Shown here: positions 37,753-47,339 of the stretch, piece after piece
Numbering within the stretch: the first letter of the stretch is position 1
Layout: each line of letters starts with the position of its first letter
NCBI RefSeq assembly: GCF_000182645.1
Contig: NZ_ACQA01000001.1
Coordinates: forward strand, 1,178,001 to 1,242,000
Source: Brucella intermedia LMG 3301
Lineage (GTDB): Bacteria > Pseudomonadota > Alphaproteobacteria > Rhizobiales > Rhizobiaceae
Direction of reading: 5' to 3'
Length of the DNA stretch: 64,000 nt
Made by a program: the position numbers and the translations under genes
Notes under the pieces: generated by a model
The model's database searches: none
The model's input: only the letters and a program-made list of their open reading frames with translations
What the model was told of the DNA's origin: nothing

Positions 37753-38967
37753 CTAGATGTAGATGTCCAAATCCATCCGCATCCTCCCAACGCTGTCAAC
37801 CTGGATGGCGCCGTGGGACCAGAAGTCTCGAAGAACTTCGGCATGCGGATGTCTGTAGCGATTGTCGGTCGGCTCCGAGCAGATGATGCTCGCTACCGGG
37901 CAAAGCCGTTCCGCGATGCCTGGATGCCAACTGCTCTTGGCGCCATGATGCATCACCTGGAGAATGCCCATTTTCGCCATTCGCGTCGACGAACCGTAAA
38001 ATCTGATCATTGCATTCAGGCGATCAGGAGTATCGAGCATGCCATCGCCCGGACTGAGCTGCGCAAAACGCTCCCAGACGCCGGGCTCGAACCGGGGATC
38101 CCACCCATTTACGTCAGCGCACGAGCAATGGTCGAGAGGACCCGAATACAGGAACAGGGAAATCTGGTTGCGCCTGGACGAGGTCTTGCCGAACGTCCTG
38201 TCGTAAAGTGACCGCAGTTTCTTCAGGGCGACTGCGGGAGAGCCTCGACTTGGGCGGATCAGCCTCTGGATCAAGGGTTCGGCTGCCGCGCGGAATGCGG
38301 CATCCGCGCGCACGGAGAGTTCTGCGTCGTTGTAGGGGACGAATTCCCAGAACGGCAGAAGCAGCCTGCCTCCCTTGGCAAGATACCGGACCCGGGGATC
38401 ATGGAAGATGTGCGCGGCTAAGATCGGTCTCTCGTCATCGGGCGGCGCGCCATAGTCGACCTTGAGTTCGCTTGGGCGGGGGCCTTCGGGAGCTGGAGCA
38501 GAAGGAAACTCGCCGTCCCCTTCGCCCCCGGATCCCGCAGGGGGTACAAAGACCACCTCCCCTATCTGCTGGCCAGGGATACTGAAAAGATAGCCTGCAG
38601 GATTCACGAAGAAGCGAAATAAGGCGTCTTCGGCGGCGATGCCCTGCTGCGCGGCAATCACTAGCCGCTGCCAGAGAGGGATGTATGGCAGAAGCACCAT
38701 GTGGATGGGATGCCGCACGACGAGTCGTTCGAACCCGCTGACGTGATCCCGATCAAAGTGGGAGAGAACTGCGAAGTCGATCCCGTCCGCGCCCGCAGCG
38801 GTATGCTCCCGACCGAAATCGTACAGGGAACCTAGCAGATGACGATCCGAAGATGCCGTTCCGCAGTCGTACACCCAGCTCGCAACCTGATTGTCGTGGT
38901 GAAGCCGCCCGGAGGAGAACAGGCCTTGTCCCACTGGCCACCAGTCCAGCACGAGACGAACGTTCAT
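37753..38967 (-). CDS. Metallo-beta-lactamase-fold hydrolase of the HerA operon
   Basis: 404 residues. The metal-binding motif is at SHFDRDHVSGFERL: His70, Asp72, Asp74 and His75 (HxDxDH), followed much later by MHHGAKSSWHPG and a final catalytic-type His. The sequence around resembles ComEC-type or nuclease-type MBL domains of genome-defence loci rather than beta-lactamases. No membrane segment or signal is visible, so it is cytoplasmic. The start overlaps the methyltransferase stop by four bases (ATGA type), which implies a tight stoichiometric link. Acting on DNA, RNA or a nucleotide signal is inference. Confidence 0.8.
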   Translation of the reverse strand: MNVRLVLDWWPVGQGLFSSGRLHHDNQVASWVYDCGTASSDRHLLGSLYDFGREHTAAGADGIDFAVLSHFDRDHVSGFERLVVRHPIHMVLLPYIPLWQRLVIAAQQGIAAEDALFRFFVNPAGYLFSIPGQQIGEVVFVPPAGSGGEGDGEFPSAPAPEGPRPSELKVDYGAPPDDERPILAAHIFHDPRVRYLAKGGRLLLPFWEFVPYNDAELSVRADAAFRAAAEPLIQRLIRPSRGSPAVALKKLRSLYDRTFGKTSSRRNQISLFLYSGPLDHCSCADVNGWDPRFEPGVWERFAQLSPGDGMLDTPDRLNAMIRFYGSSTRMAKMGILQVMHHGAKSSWHPGIAERLCPVASIICSEPTDNRYRHPHAEVLRDFWSHGAIQVDSVGRMRMDLDIYI

Positions 38968-40163
38968 GCGCGAACAGCCAACGCCTGGTCACTTCTTTCG
39001 CCGGATGTCGAAAAGGCCGCGGGAACGCTTGCCATCTCATGATCGCGCACGAGGCCGTATCCTGACGGTCGTCGGCGATCTCCCGGAGGAAGAAGAAGCA
39101 TGTCGGTCTCACCGGGTTTTTCCGTCCGGTCACCGAAGAGCTGGGTCTGGGTTTTTTCCGGCCGCTCGCTCTTAGCCAGCATTCGATGGTCGGGCCACAG
39201 TGCACGAAGCGTCGCGGCAGTGACATCGCGCGTGAACAGACGCGAGTCGGTTCGAACGAGGACCGTTGCACTCTCGGTCATGGACATCTTCGCCGATGAG
39301 AAGACATCCATCAACATGCTCCTGTAACTCTCGCGATCAGCGTACTTCTCCGACGACTTGTTGTCGGGGAGCGGCAGATCGCCAAGCAGCCAGAGCCTGA
39401 TCCAGTTGTCGAGGCGGTAGTTGGTGACGCCACAGTAGGGTGGCGAGGTAACCAGAAGATTGAACTTCGAGCCCTTCCAAGAGGACAGCTTCTGACGTGC
39501 GTCGCCGAGCTCGATCTCCGACCAGCCCGACATCCTCGGCAGCCCTTTTGCGTACCGCCATGCGACCTTCCCCTCGAAATACTCGACGGGATCTATTTCA
39601 GGGGGGCGCGATCCACGGGCCTTCCACCACTGAACGGAATAGTTGGGAGCCATCGCCTTTGACTGGCGCATCTGGTTGCTGACAGCTCCCCCCTCCTTGC
39701 CGTGCAGGTAGATCAGGATGATCGCGGCCAGCGTCCAGTCGGTTCGTTCGCTCTTCCAGCAAAGCTCGCGCCGGGCGGCATTCAGGAATGCGAGAGTCCT
39801 CGGAGCCCATGCCCATTCCTGGAACTCGTTGACCGGATCCTCGTCCCCCGGGCGGACTGCCTCGCCAATTTCCCGAATTCTACGTAGGACTTTCTGCACG
39901 TCCGGTTCAGGCGAGGTCTTTGCCGACGCGTAAACCCAGGCCACGGGATTGACATCCATGCCGACGGCGAACCTGCCTGTCGAGGACGCGACGAATGGCA
40001 CCGTGCCGCGACCGCAGAATGGGTCGATGACGCCGTCTCCAACCTTTGAGAAGCGAGCGATGGCGTCCCGGACGAAGTCCGTAGGAAACATGGCATAGTA
40101 GGGTCCCAGCGTCGCCCACCGGCCCTCGGGTATCGAAGGGGTCCACTTCACATCAATCTTCAT
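38964..40163 (-). CDS. DNA methyltransferase with TSPPY motif
   Basis: 399 residues. SAM-binding motif I is VIDPFCGRGT (residues 46-53) and catalytic motif IV is TSPPY (239-243), the Ser/Thr-Pro-Pro-Tyr type found in N4-cytosine and some N6-adenine methyltransferases. Motif I precedes motif IV with a ~185-residue insert, which is unlike the common beta-class order and suggests the intervening part is the target-recognition region. Overlaps both neighbours by four bases. Within the operon it probably marks host DNA as self. Base specificity cannot be read. Confidence 0.86.
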   Translation of the reverse strand: MKIDVKWTPSIPEGRWATLGPYYAMFPTDFVRDAIARFSKVGDGVIDPFCGRGTVPFVASSTGRFAVGMDVNPVAWVYASAKTSPEPDVQKVLRRIREIGEAVRPGDEDPVNEFQEWAWAPRTLAFLNAARRELCWKSERTDWTLAAIILIYLHGKEGGAVSNQMRQSKAMAPNYSVQWWKARGSRPPEIDPVEYFEGKVAWRYAKGLPRMSGWSEIELGDARQKLSSWKGSKFNLLVTSPPYCGVTNYRLDNWIRLWLLGDLPLPDNKSSEKYADRESYRSMLMDVFSSAKMSMTESATVLVRTDSRLFTRDVTAATLRALWPDHRMLAKSERPEKTQTQLFGDRTEKPGETDMLLLPPGDRRRPSGYGLVRDHEMASVPAAFSTSGERSDQALAVRA

Positions 40164-41551
40164 TGTCTGCCAGCCACCACTGCTCGTGAGGATGCCGGGC
40201 CTTCGGAAACGATCGGAGGCTTGTTCCCATCCGCGAACAGCTTGCGAAGGATGTTTGTGCCACGCTGCAGAGGGATCGCGGCGTGTGCGTGCGCGCGGAC
40301 GAGCGGCATGAAGCCATCCCGATACAGATACGTGGAGAGTTCGTCGAGGACATTAAGACAGTCGCCGAGACGAGGATAACAGGCTGCATCGTTGCGGCGG
40401 AAATTACGCGACGCATCGTCCACCATCGCTGTGGTGATGACTGCGTGGTCGCTGGATTTAGTCTTGTAGAAGACCTTCCGACCGAAGTAGGTGATGTCGC
40501 CGTGCACCTTTGCGCCTTCCGGCCGCAACGTGACGCGGCGGTTGATATAGGTCGCGTCAGGGGTGATTACGGTGCGGGCGGCAAAGACCTTCCTGGGGCC
40601 GAGTTCCTCGTCGAAGTCGATGGCGTCGAAGTGCGTCACGAACTGGCCGGACTTCTCATAGCCGAATAGCGCAAGATCAAACCCCTCGTTCCTACAGAGG
40701 CCATTGATCCGACCGAGTTCGGTTCGAAGATAGGGAGCGAGCCACGCCGCATGGCCGAACATCGCCAGAGGCCCGTCAAGGATGAAGACGTTGTCGCGCA
40801 ATAGTCCAATGCGCTCTGGATCGGCCGCGAAAAATCGGAGGATGTTGAACAGCGCAAGTACCTCGAGCAGGTGTCGGACCTCGCCGTGAGCTTCACCATT
40901 ACTGCCAGCGGGATTGAAGCGTTCCACAAAACGCAGAGCGTCGCTCTCGAACAATTGCTCCGCTCGATGGCAGTGGCAGGAATAACGTCCCTTGCCGGGT
41001 CTCATCGTCTCCTCGCAGCCGTCGATGGGGCACTCGCTGCGGCTTGTCGTCCTGTTCTCCGTGATCGCCGACAACGTGTCCGCAAGCGTCTCCCAACTCT
41101 GATCGATCTTGGCTGACAGGATCTCGTGGACGGACTCTCTGAAGAACGCGGATGGCGTGTCTTCTACCCTGTCCTTTCGGACGACGTTGGCCCCAGGCAG
41201 GACCGCGTCTAGCGTCTCCACCTGTTCCATCTCCCTGAACAGCGCCGGAGACGGAATCTCGTCGGGTTTGACCGCCATTATCTCCTTGAGGTCAATAAGA
41301 AGGACAGACACCTTTAGGAGCGAGGCATCCGCTCCCGGCGCGCCAAGCCGCAATGGCGTCGTGATCGTCGAGCCGTCGATCGCGATCACTCGGCGAGGAA
41401 CCCAAGAGTTCCGCTCGACGACGGCGACCTGCGGCGGCATGTGGTCCTGATCGTCCGGTGCCTTTATCTCAGCGCGGAAACGCCGCATGGCCTCGCTCGC
41501 TTCGAGCGTGAGCAACGCCTCTCCTGAAGCCCTTTCCATCTCAAACGGCAT
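40160..41551 (-). CDS. NurA-like nuclease of the HerA operon
   Basis: 463 residues. NurA-fold signatures are present in order: VIAIDGSTITTPL with the first metal Asp59-Gly60-Ser61, FILDGPLAMFG near 268 (second acidic motif), FGYEKSGQFVTHFD near 313 and RAHAHAAIPLQ near 425, where the terminal His/acid pair is expected. A Cys/His pattern (CPIDGCEE ... YSCHCHRAEQ) near residue 170-195 looks like an inserted zinc ribbon, not usual for NurA. NurA is a 5'-3' nuclease that works with HerA in archaeal end resection; here HerA is two bases upstream, so a NurA-HerA complex is expected. Confidence 0.72.
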   Translation of the reverse strand: MPFEMERASGEALLTLEASEAMRRFRAEIKAPDDQDHMPPQVAVVERNSWVPRRVIAIDGSTITTPLRLGAPGADASLLKVSVLLIDLKEIMAVKPDEIPSPALFREMEQVETLDAVLPGANVVRKDRVEDTPSAFFRESVHEILSAKIDQSWETLADTLSAITENRTTSRSECPIDGCEETMRPGKGRYSCHCHRAEQLFESDALRFVERFNPAGSNGEAHGEVRHLLEVLALFNILRFFAADPERIGLLRDNVFILDGPLAMFGHAAWLAPYLRTELGRINGLCRNEGFDLALFGYEKSGQFVTHFDAIDFDEELGPRKVFAARTVITPDATYINRRVTLRPEGAKVHGDITYFGRKVFYKTKSSDHAVITTAMVDDASRNFRRNDAACYPRLGDCLNVLDELSTYLYRDGFMPLVRAHAHAAIPLQRGTNILRKLFADGNKPPIVSEGPASSRAVVAGRQ

Positions 41552-41553
41552 TC

Positions 41554-43698
41554 CTAGTCCTTTCCGCCTTGATCGGCCGGCGCATTTGCGACAAATGGGT
41601 CTATCTGCACCGGAACAACGTAGGGATTGGACAGGGTCCTCATGCGGATAAAGCCCGGTAGGGCCACATTAAGGATCTGCTGCTCGAAATCTCCGAAGTC
41701 GTAGAAGTCCCTCACCTGCTTTACTTCTCCTGCCCTGTTGAGGTGGGCGACAAACCAGTTATCCGTGTTTGAGAGGATGTTGCTCATGATTGAGCTCGGC
41801 TCCTGCGTGGCATAGACAAGGCCAATCCTGTACTTGGATCCTTCTTTGGCGACGCGTGGCCAGATATCCTTGAGGTCATCGCCATCCTTGGGCAGCAGGT
41901 TATGCGCCTCCTCGACGTAAACGATGACATCCGGCGGAAGGATCATCTCCTCCTTCTCATCGAGACTTGGATTTGTGAACGCCGTCTTCTGGTGATCGAA
42001 TACCCGCCACATCAGCCGCCGTGAAGCCGCCTCGTTGAGTTCCGGATCTCCAGTGGATTGGTCTACGATAACCAGCTTTCCGGCGGAAAGGTCAGCGACG
42101 ATCTGGTCCGCGAAATCCTCGGTCGTGTCGGGCGAATGCTGGGGGCCGACCTTGCCTATCAGGCGAATGCCGCCCTGATGCTCCATAAGAGCAAGGATTC
42201 CCATGAGTCCGGAATCGTGCCAGTCCTTCTCCTCGTCTCCCTTCCGGGATTCCCGATTGAATTCGGCGTAAGGCGAATCCTTGTCGCCTATGGCCTGCCG
42301 GAGGAGATTAAAAGCTTCGTATGCTTCATCCCACGAAACGAGGCCCTTTTCAAAAATGACAGCAGCTCTTGCATAGCCTTCATGAGAACCGAGTGCTTTT
42401 CGCAGCTTGTCGTTCGTGAGACGGTCAAGGCTAACCTTCTGCATCGACGACGACCTCATCAGCCCCGCCTTGGCGAGGATGACGCGGTAGGCTGTGACGA
42501 TGCGTCGGTACCGGGTGATGTCTTTCGGCTCCCAATCTTCGGGAACCGTAAGATCGATGTTCATGAATGCAGTCTTGTACTGCGCAGAGCCTTGCGACGC
42601 CAATGCAGCATCGACAACGGCTTTTGCCTGTATCATAGGGGCCATTGCTGCGACGACCGCATCGCGATCGAACCAGCTTTTCGGCTCTGTGCCGAAGAAA
42701 TTGAGTTTCACGAGCCGGCGTTGTGGATCCTTGGGATGGGGATGAAGTCCGTATGTTACCACATCCGTGGGCCCAGAGTTGGCACATCCGTTGAAGACAC
42801 TGCGAAGCGCACCCTTATCAATAGGGTTGTCGTTGGCATACTCGCCATTCGCATCAAGTATGAGTTGACCTACGCGGCCTCGCAAAGAATCCTCCGCACG
42901 GAGCATGAACACTGACGACGCGATCTTCTTCACCGTGTTTGACTTGCCTGTTCGGCTCATGCCGAAAAGTGCGGTGCGACGGGCGATTAGGTCCGTCGGA
43001 TCGAGAGTGACATCGACCATATCAGTCGTATCCCCCTGCCGCTCGCTGGCGGCATATCGAACCCGGCCGATCTTGATGCGCCTGTCGGCAAGAGGATGCT
43101 TGTCAGCCTTGGGCTGGGGACGCACGAAGTTCGCGATCAGCTTGAGTAGCTCACCATCTGGCTTGTAGACTTTCATCCCACGTCCGGAATAGATATTGGA
43201 CAGGTCTGCCCCAAACTGCACAGCCCACCCGCCCTTCTGGCTCATCCGCATCATGAACGTGCCAATCACGCGACATTCAACGCCTGCGAACCTAAGGAAG
43301 TTTGCGGTGAACTTATCCAGCGTCTGTTCGTCATCCCAGTTGAGATTGTTTGAAGCCGAGACACGTTGCCCCGCCTCGTAGCGCATTCTGTCGGTCTCCG
43401 ATGAATTCGGAAGCGATGCCTTATCCAGAACTCTCAGGAGAATTAGCGACGTGTCTTCGAGCATTGCGTTTGGGGAAGAGCCGTGCGCAAGCCTCGATGC
43501 GACTAGGAAACAGCCCTTCGGCACGCCGCCAACGTTCGAGCGCAGTCGGTCATGAACCAGGACCACCGCAGAGCGATAGTCGATGTTGATCAAGTCGCCG
43601 CAGATCCGTGCCGGATCAAGGAGGCTGGCAAGGCGGTGTCCGGCATCCCGGGCGGCCTCGTCACTGGCTGTGTTGACAACGCTTGTAAGAATTCCCAT
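41554..43698 (-). CDS. HerA-type ATPase / DNA translocase
   Basis: 714 residues from the ATG at 43698, preceded on the minus strand by GGAGG and GGTGAG. Walker A is FGMSRTGKSNT (246-253), the segment LILDANGEYAND is typical of HerA/FtsK-family DUF87 ATPases, and Walker B is VIVYVEEAHNLLP near 615; VYATQEPSSI is the sensor-1-like motif. The N-terminal ~120 residues form the small beta-barrel of HerA. It forms hexamers that pump DNA to a partner nuclease. First gene of the seven-gene operon. In-frame upstream ATGs to 43761 lack a good ribosome site. Confidence 0.88.
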   Translation of the reverse strand: MGILTSVVNTASDEAARDAGHRLASLLDPARICGDLINIDYRSAVVLVHDRLRSNVGGVPKGCFLVASRLAHGSSPNAMLEDTSLILLRVLDKASLPNSSETDRMRYEAGQRVSASNNLNWDDEQTLDKFTANFLRFAGVECRVIGTFMMRMSQKGGWAVQFGADLSNIYSGRGMKVYKPDGELLKLIANFVRPQPKADKHPLADRRIKIGRVRYAASERQGDTTDMVDVTLDPTDLIARRTALFGMSRTGKSNTVKKIASSVFMLRAEDSLRGRVGQLILDANGEYANDNPIDKGALRSVFNGCANSGPTDVVTYGLHPHPKDPQRRLVKLNFFGTEPKSWFDRDAVVAAMAPMIQAKAVVDAALASQGSAQYKTAFMNIDLTVPEDWEPKDITRYRRIVTAYRVILAKAGLMRSSSMQKVSLDRLTNDKLRKALGSHEGYARAAVIFEKGLVSWDEAYEAFNLLRQAIGDKDSPYAEFNRESRKGDEEKDWHDSGLMGILALMEHQGGIRLIGKVGPQHSPDTTEDFADQIVADLSAGKLVIVDQSTGDPELNEAASRRLMWRVFDHQKTAFTNPSLDEKEEMILPPDVIVYVEEAHNLLPKDGDDLKDIWPRVAKEGSKYRIGLVYATQEPSSIMSNILSNTDNWFVAHLNRAGEVKQVRDFYDFGDFEQQILNVALPGFIRMRTLSNPYVVPVQIDPFVANAPADQGGKD

Positions 43699-44298
43699 CG
43701 AGCTCACCGTCCTCCGAATCCCTGACCTAAGAGAATCCTGTTTCATTTTTCCGTTCAGCACAACTGTGAGACGTAACTCTCCGATATAACCGCCCGAAAA
43801 TATGTGAAAAATCGGCCATCCGGGGTCAAATTGCCATGACGGCGACCGGCGGCCGTCCGCCTGCCGAGGCGATAGGAGGGGCCGTTGCAGGATTGAGTCT
43901 TATGCACGTCCGAAATCGGGTGGCGATTTCGATTGAGATCAGGCGATTCAGGGGGCACATTTCCTGCCAGTTCTTCCGAATCAACACCATCCTTTCGTGG
44001 ACCACGCGCAGCATGCACATCGAAACCATCGACACCGCACGGATTCTCATTCGGAACGAGGTGCGATCCACGAAAACTCGAATGGGAATCCGTTGGTGGC
44101 TGCGAACGTGAGATGGCCACGCATTGGTCGCGAACTTCGACATCGGTTCGGCGAACACCGAAGAGCAGGTCTGGTCTTGAGAAAAATCGGGGGCATCGCC
44201 GCGGCCGTGGTCACGCCTCGTCCCGGCAGCATGGTAGCGCTGGGTGGTCACGGGTGCCTCTCGGTCATCCATTTCTTCAACTTGAACGAGGTCCACCA
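43699..44298. other. Divergent intergenic region between the HerA operon and the RES gene
   Basis: 600 bp with several overlapping open frames on both strands but no sequence that looks like a protein family, and no good start sites. Promoters for the HerA operon (minus) and the RES gene (plus) should be here. A short unknown regulator cannot be excluded. Confidence 0.4.
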
Positions 44299-45606
44299 TT
44301 GACCCTTTTGTGCCCCCACTGCTTCTCCAACAAGGGACTCCAGCAGCGCCTCATAGAGATCCGGCCTAGTTTCTCGGACGATCGGTGCACGTTCCATCCG
44401 AATCTCAAGGGGATCCCGGTCAAGGCCGTCGCCCGGATCATCGATGACGTCTTCCGCAATAACTACGGCCCCGGCCGGTACAACATGTTCCATGACGAGC
44501 AAGAGGGCGAAGACCTGCAGGGAGTGTTGTACGAACTGACAGGTGCCGATCTCGATGACGTCGTTTCGGCAATCGCAGACCAATTGATCGAAGACGACTC
44601 TTACTGGCCACCCGACGGAGAAGATCCATTCTATTCCAGCGATGCCGCCTATCAACGCAGCTACGACGCGTTCAATGGGCACAGTTACCTGTGGGACGAG
44701 TTCTGCAAGAGCATCGTGCACGGGCAACGCTTCTTCAATTCAAAAGCTAAAGAGCTACTCTTCAAGATTTTCGACCGCATACACCTCCAGCGCGACCTTC
44801 AGCGAGCCAATCCCGTATACGCCATCACCCCCGGATCGGAACAAGCAACCGTTTACCGCGTGCGGAATGTCGGTGACCCAGAGGCTCGGATGAAGATCCG
44901 GGAAGATGTGCCCGCGAACATGGGGCCGCCTCCCTCGCGGCTTCGCCGTCCGGGGCGAATGAATCCTTCCGGCATCGGAGCGCTCTATGCTGGCTTCGAC
45001 CTTGAGACCTGCGTCGCAGAGATGCGTCCCACTGTCGGAGACGTGATTGTATCGGCTCAGTTCGACATTATTGAACCTTTGTGGGTTCTCGACACGACCC
45101 GATTTTCGGGAGGCTTCAAGGAGCCTAATCTCTTCTCCAAGGATCATCTGAGACGCACAGCGCAATGGCGTTTCATGCAGCGCTTCATGGTTGAGATTGC
45201 ACGTCCGATCTCCCGGAACGATGAGCACTTGGACTATATCCCCACTCAAGCCGTTGCTGAATATCTGCTGAACCACCACGACTTTAACGTTAGCGGCGCC
45301 AAACACCGCATCGAGGCGATCATCTACCGTTCAGCACAACACCCGGAGGGCAAGAACATTGTCATTCTTGGAGACGCTTGCGCCATCGAAGCCATGCCTG
45401 TTCAAAGCAAGTCAAAGACAACTTCATACGGTGAGCCGTTCGATAGTCTTCTTTCTTCCCTGCCCCGCTTCCGTTCCCCGAGCCTTTCTCCGCGCATGCG
45501 ATTCAAGAACGGAAGCGTTGCGGAGCATAGGGTGCAGGGCGCGACATTCCACACTGTTCCCCATGAAGAATATTACCATGGGGATGACGACGACGCGCCC
45601 TTCTGA
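44299..45606 (+). CDS. HEPN/RES-domain protein (possible NAD-acting toxin)
   Basis: 435 residues from the TTG at 44299; CGAGG lies seven bases upstream. The start gives LLCPHCFSNKGLQQRL at the N-terminus, the zinc-knuckle-like opening of HEPN/RES N-terminal domains. The RES domain is at ~200-360: YRVRNVGD, Arg-rich SRLRRPGRMNPSGIGALYAG, CVAEMRP and FDIIEPLWVLDTTR, which fit the ADP-ribosyltransferase-like fold. RES proteins deplete NAD+ or modify proteins; no obvious Xre antitoxin gene lies next to it. Probably a solo effector rather than part of the HerA operon, from which it diverges. Confidence 0.75.
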   Translation: MTLLCPHCFSNKGLQQRLIEIRPSFSDDRCTFHPNLKGIPVKAVARIIDDVFRNNYGPGRYNMFHDEQEGEDLQGVLYELTGADLDDVVSAIADQLIEDDSYWPPDGEDPFYSSDAAYQRSYDAFNGHSYLWDEFCKSIVHGQRFFNSKAKELLFKIFDRIHLQRDLQRANPVYAITPGSEQATVYRVRNVGDPEARMKIREDVPANMGPPPSRLRRPGRMNPSGIGALYAGFDLETCVAEMRPTVGDVIVSAQFDIIEPLWVLDTTRFSGGFKEPNLFSKDHLRRTAQWRFMQRFMVEIARPISRNDEHLDYIPTQAVAEYLLNHHDFNVSGAKHRIEAIIYRSAQHPEGKNIVILGDACAIEAMPVQSKSKTTSYGEPFDSLLSSLPRFRSPSLSPRMRFKNGSVAEHRVQGATFHTVPHEEYYHGDDDDAPF

Positions 45607-45832
45607 CACGGTTCGTCCATAAATCCTTACGACCTACGCGCCTTCTCAAGACCTGCCCTTTTTTTTGCAAACCATGCAGGCTGTCGCTGTCAGGCCGCCG
45701 CTGCCTTCGCCTTGCCGGCTTCGATCTCGCGACGCTGCCATTTCCAAAAGCAAAAGAGCTTGTCACCGTTGCCCAGAGAGGCCGCCGGATTCAAATAGTT
45801 GTCCACCGGACTTTCTGCCCGCCTTCGTTGCG

Positions 45833-46255
45833 ATGGCCCGTTTGCCGGAGTATCGAAGAGTGAGCGCAGCCAACAGGATTCGCACTATGGCATGGAGTGG
45901 AGTGGCAGAGCAGAAAGCGGTCAGAGACATCGACCGCCGAATGCCGGACGACTTCAAGGCCGACGCTGCGCTCATCATACGTAAGCCGGATGTCTTCGCA
46001 TCGCGGTTCGGAAGCGGTCTGCGGAAGGTTTGGCCGGGTGTGAAGATCAAGGTCGGTCCTGTGACGTACTATGATCCTTGCTCGTTCGTGCATAGGAAAG
46101 AGAAGCCGGTGCACCTCAAGCACTTCCAGTTCGCCTACCAGCGGGAGTGGCGCCTATGCGCGTTCCCAACGGCAAGCCAGATGCCCAAGGCGGCATTCAA
46201 CATTGCGCTGGGGGCGCTTTCAGACATCGCCGACATGGTGGCGCTAGCAGCGTAA
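45833..46255 (+). pseudogene. C-terminal fragment of a DUF2971/Abi-like defence protein
   Basis: About 140 residues; the start is arbitrary. The end has the pattern YYDPCSF ... HLKHFQFAYQREWRLCAF and a final ALGALSDIADMV, which resembles the C-termini of abortive-infection-type proteins often seen in defence islands. An upstream part would be needed for a full domain and the preceding 200 bases do not provide it, so it is likely a remnant. Confidence 0.45.
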
Positions 46256-46352
46256 AGACCTATATCCATGGAAGCCGGTAGGTCAGAGATGAATCCAACA
46301 GATCTGAACGTTGGCAGGTACAACAATACCTCGTGCCCGTTCGCGGGTAATT

Positions 46353-46703
46353 TCACATACCGCCAGACGACTTGAAAGTTCGTTGCCGTCCGCCGCCCGT
46401 TTTCGGTCGCCCAACTTTCGGTTTGTAGCTGCAGACCTTAAAGTTCGAGCAGGATTGAAAATCGCCGTATCGCCCGGGTTTCCACAAGATCACCCCATTC
46501 TTGCAGGCTGGGCAACGTTCTTCCTCGATGGCTTTTCCATCGACGTCGGTTATTGTCAGTGAGCCGCTGACAACCAGTTCGTCCACAAACGATGAAACCT
46601 GACCCTGGACAGTAAAGATTGCGACACTCCTACGTGCACGTGTCAGGGCCACGTAGAACAGCCGTCGCTCTTCGCTGTCGGGATAGGCATCGCTGGACGG
46701 CAT
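46353..46703 (-). pseudogene. C-terminal remnant of a UvrD/Rep-family helicase with C4 zinc finger
   Basis: The first residues LFYVALTRARRSVAIFT are helicase motif VI of the UvrD superfamily, and the end carries a topoisomerase-type zinc finger (CPACKNG ... CSNFKVC). The rest of the helicase (about 600 residues with motifs I-V) is absent upstream of 46703, where the IS21 fragment begins. A truncated gene caused by insertion or deletion. Confidence 0.75.
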
Positions 46704-46803
46704 CGCCTACTTGAGGACAAGGTCATCAACCCTGGTATTAGGGAAGCTTCGACCACGCGCCGGACTGATCATTTTGGAGTGATCCACATGGGACTTTTAA
46801 ATA

Positions 46804-47150
46804 TCATCCGTCGTGGCGCTGCGCGAGAAGCAGTCGATCCCCGAGATCAGCCGTCGCACCGGGCTGTCGCGGAACACGATCGCGAGGTATTTGAGCGCGG
46901 GTACAATCGAACCGACATTCACGGTACCGGAACGATCGAGCAAAGTTAATCCTTTTGCCGACAAGCTGGCGGCCTGGCTGAAGACCGAGGCCGGGAAGTC
47001 GCGCACGCAGCGACGAACACCGAAGCAGGTTCATGGCGATCTGGTGGTTCTCGGCTTTACTGGTTCCTATGGCCGGGTTGCCGCCTTCGCCCGTGATTGG
47101 CGGACTGACCGGCAAGATGAGGGGCAGACGACGGGGCGCGGCGGATTTCG
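46804..47150 (+). pseudogene. IS21-family transposase (IstA) N-terminal fragment
   Basis: The visible frame has the IstA helix-turn-helix (IPEISRRTGLSRNTIARYL) and the AAFARDWR ... QTTGRG pre-catalytic region, then loses the family before the DDE core. IstB is not present. An in-frame stop lies just upstream of 46801, so the start is missing or altered. An IS21 insertion followed by deletion probably created the helicase truncation next door. Confidence 0.75.
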
Positions 47151-47339
47151 ATGCTGGCAGGATCTGGTGCGTCATCGACGGGGTCTTGTACCTCGATCCA
47201 TCTAGCGGCGCTCTGCGAACTCTTTATTTTCAAAGGCGACTCTCCCATCCATCATAGGATCTTGCCGAGAGTTTTCACGATTGCGACCGTGTTTAATTCG
47301 CCACAACGAGGGATCGCAACGATTGGCGGAGATTAGTCA

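Noticed and set aside
43826..44299. Overlapping open frames between the HerA operon and the RES gene
   Set aside because: Low-quality composition, no ribosome sites and no family resemblance; treated as non-coding.
46813..47205. Functional IS21 transposase
   Set aside because: Frame breaks before the DDE core and istB is missing.
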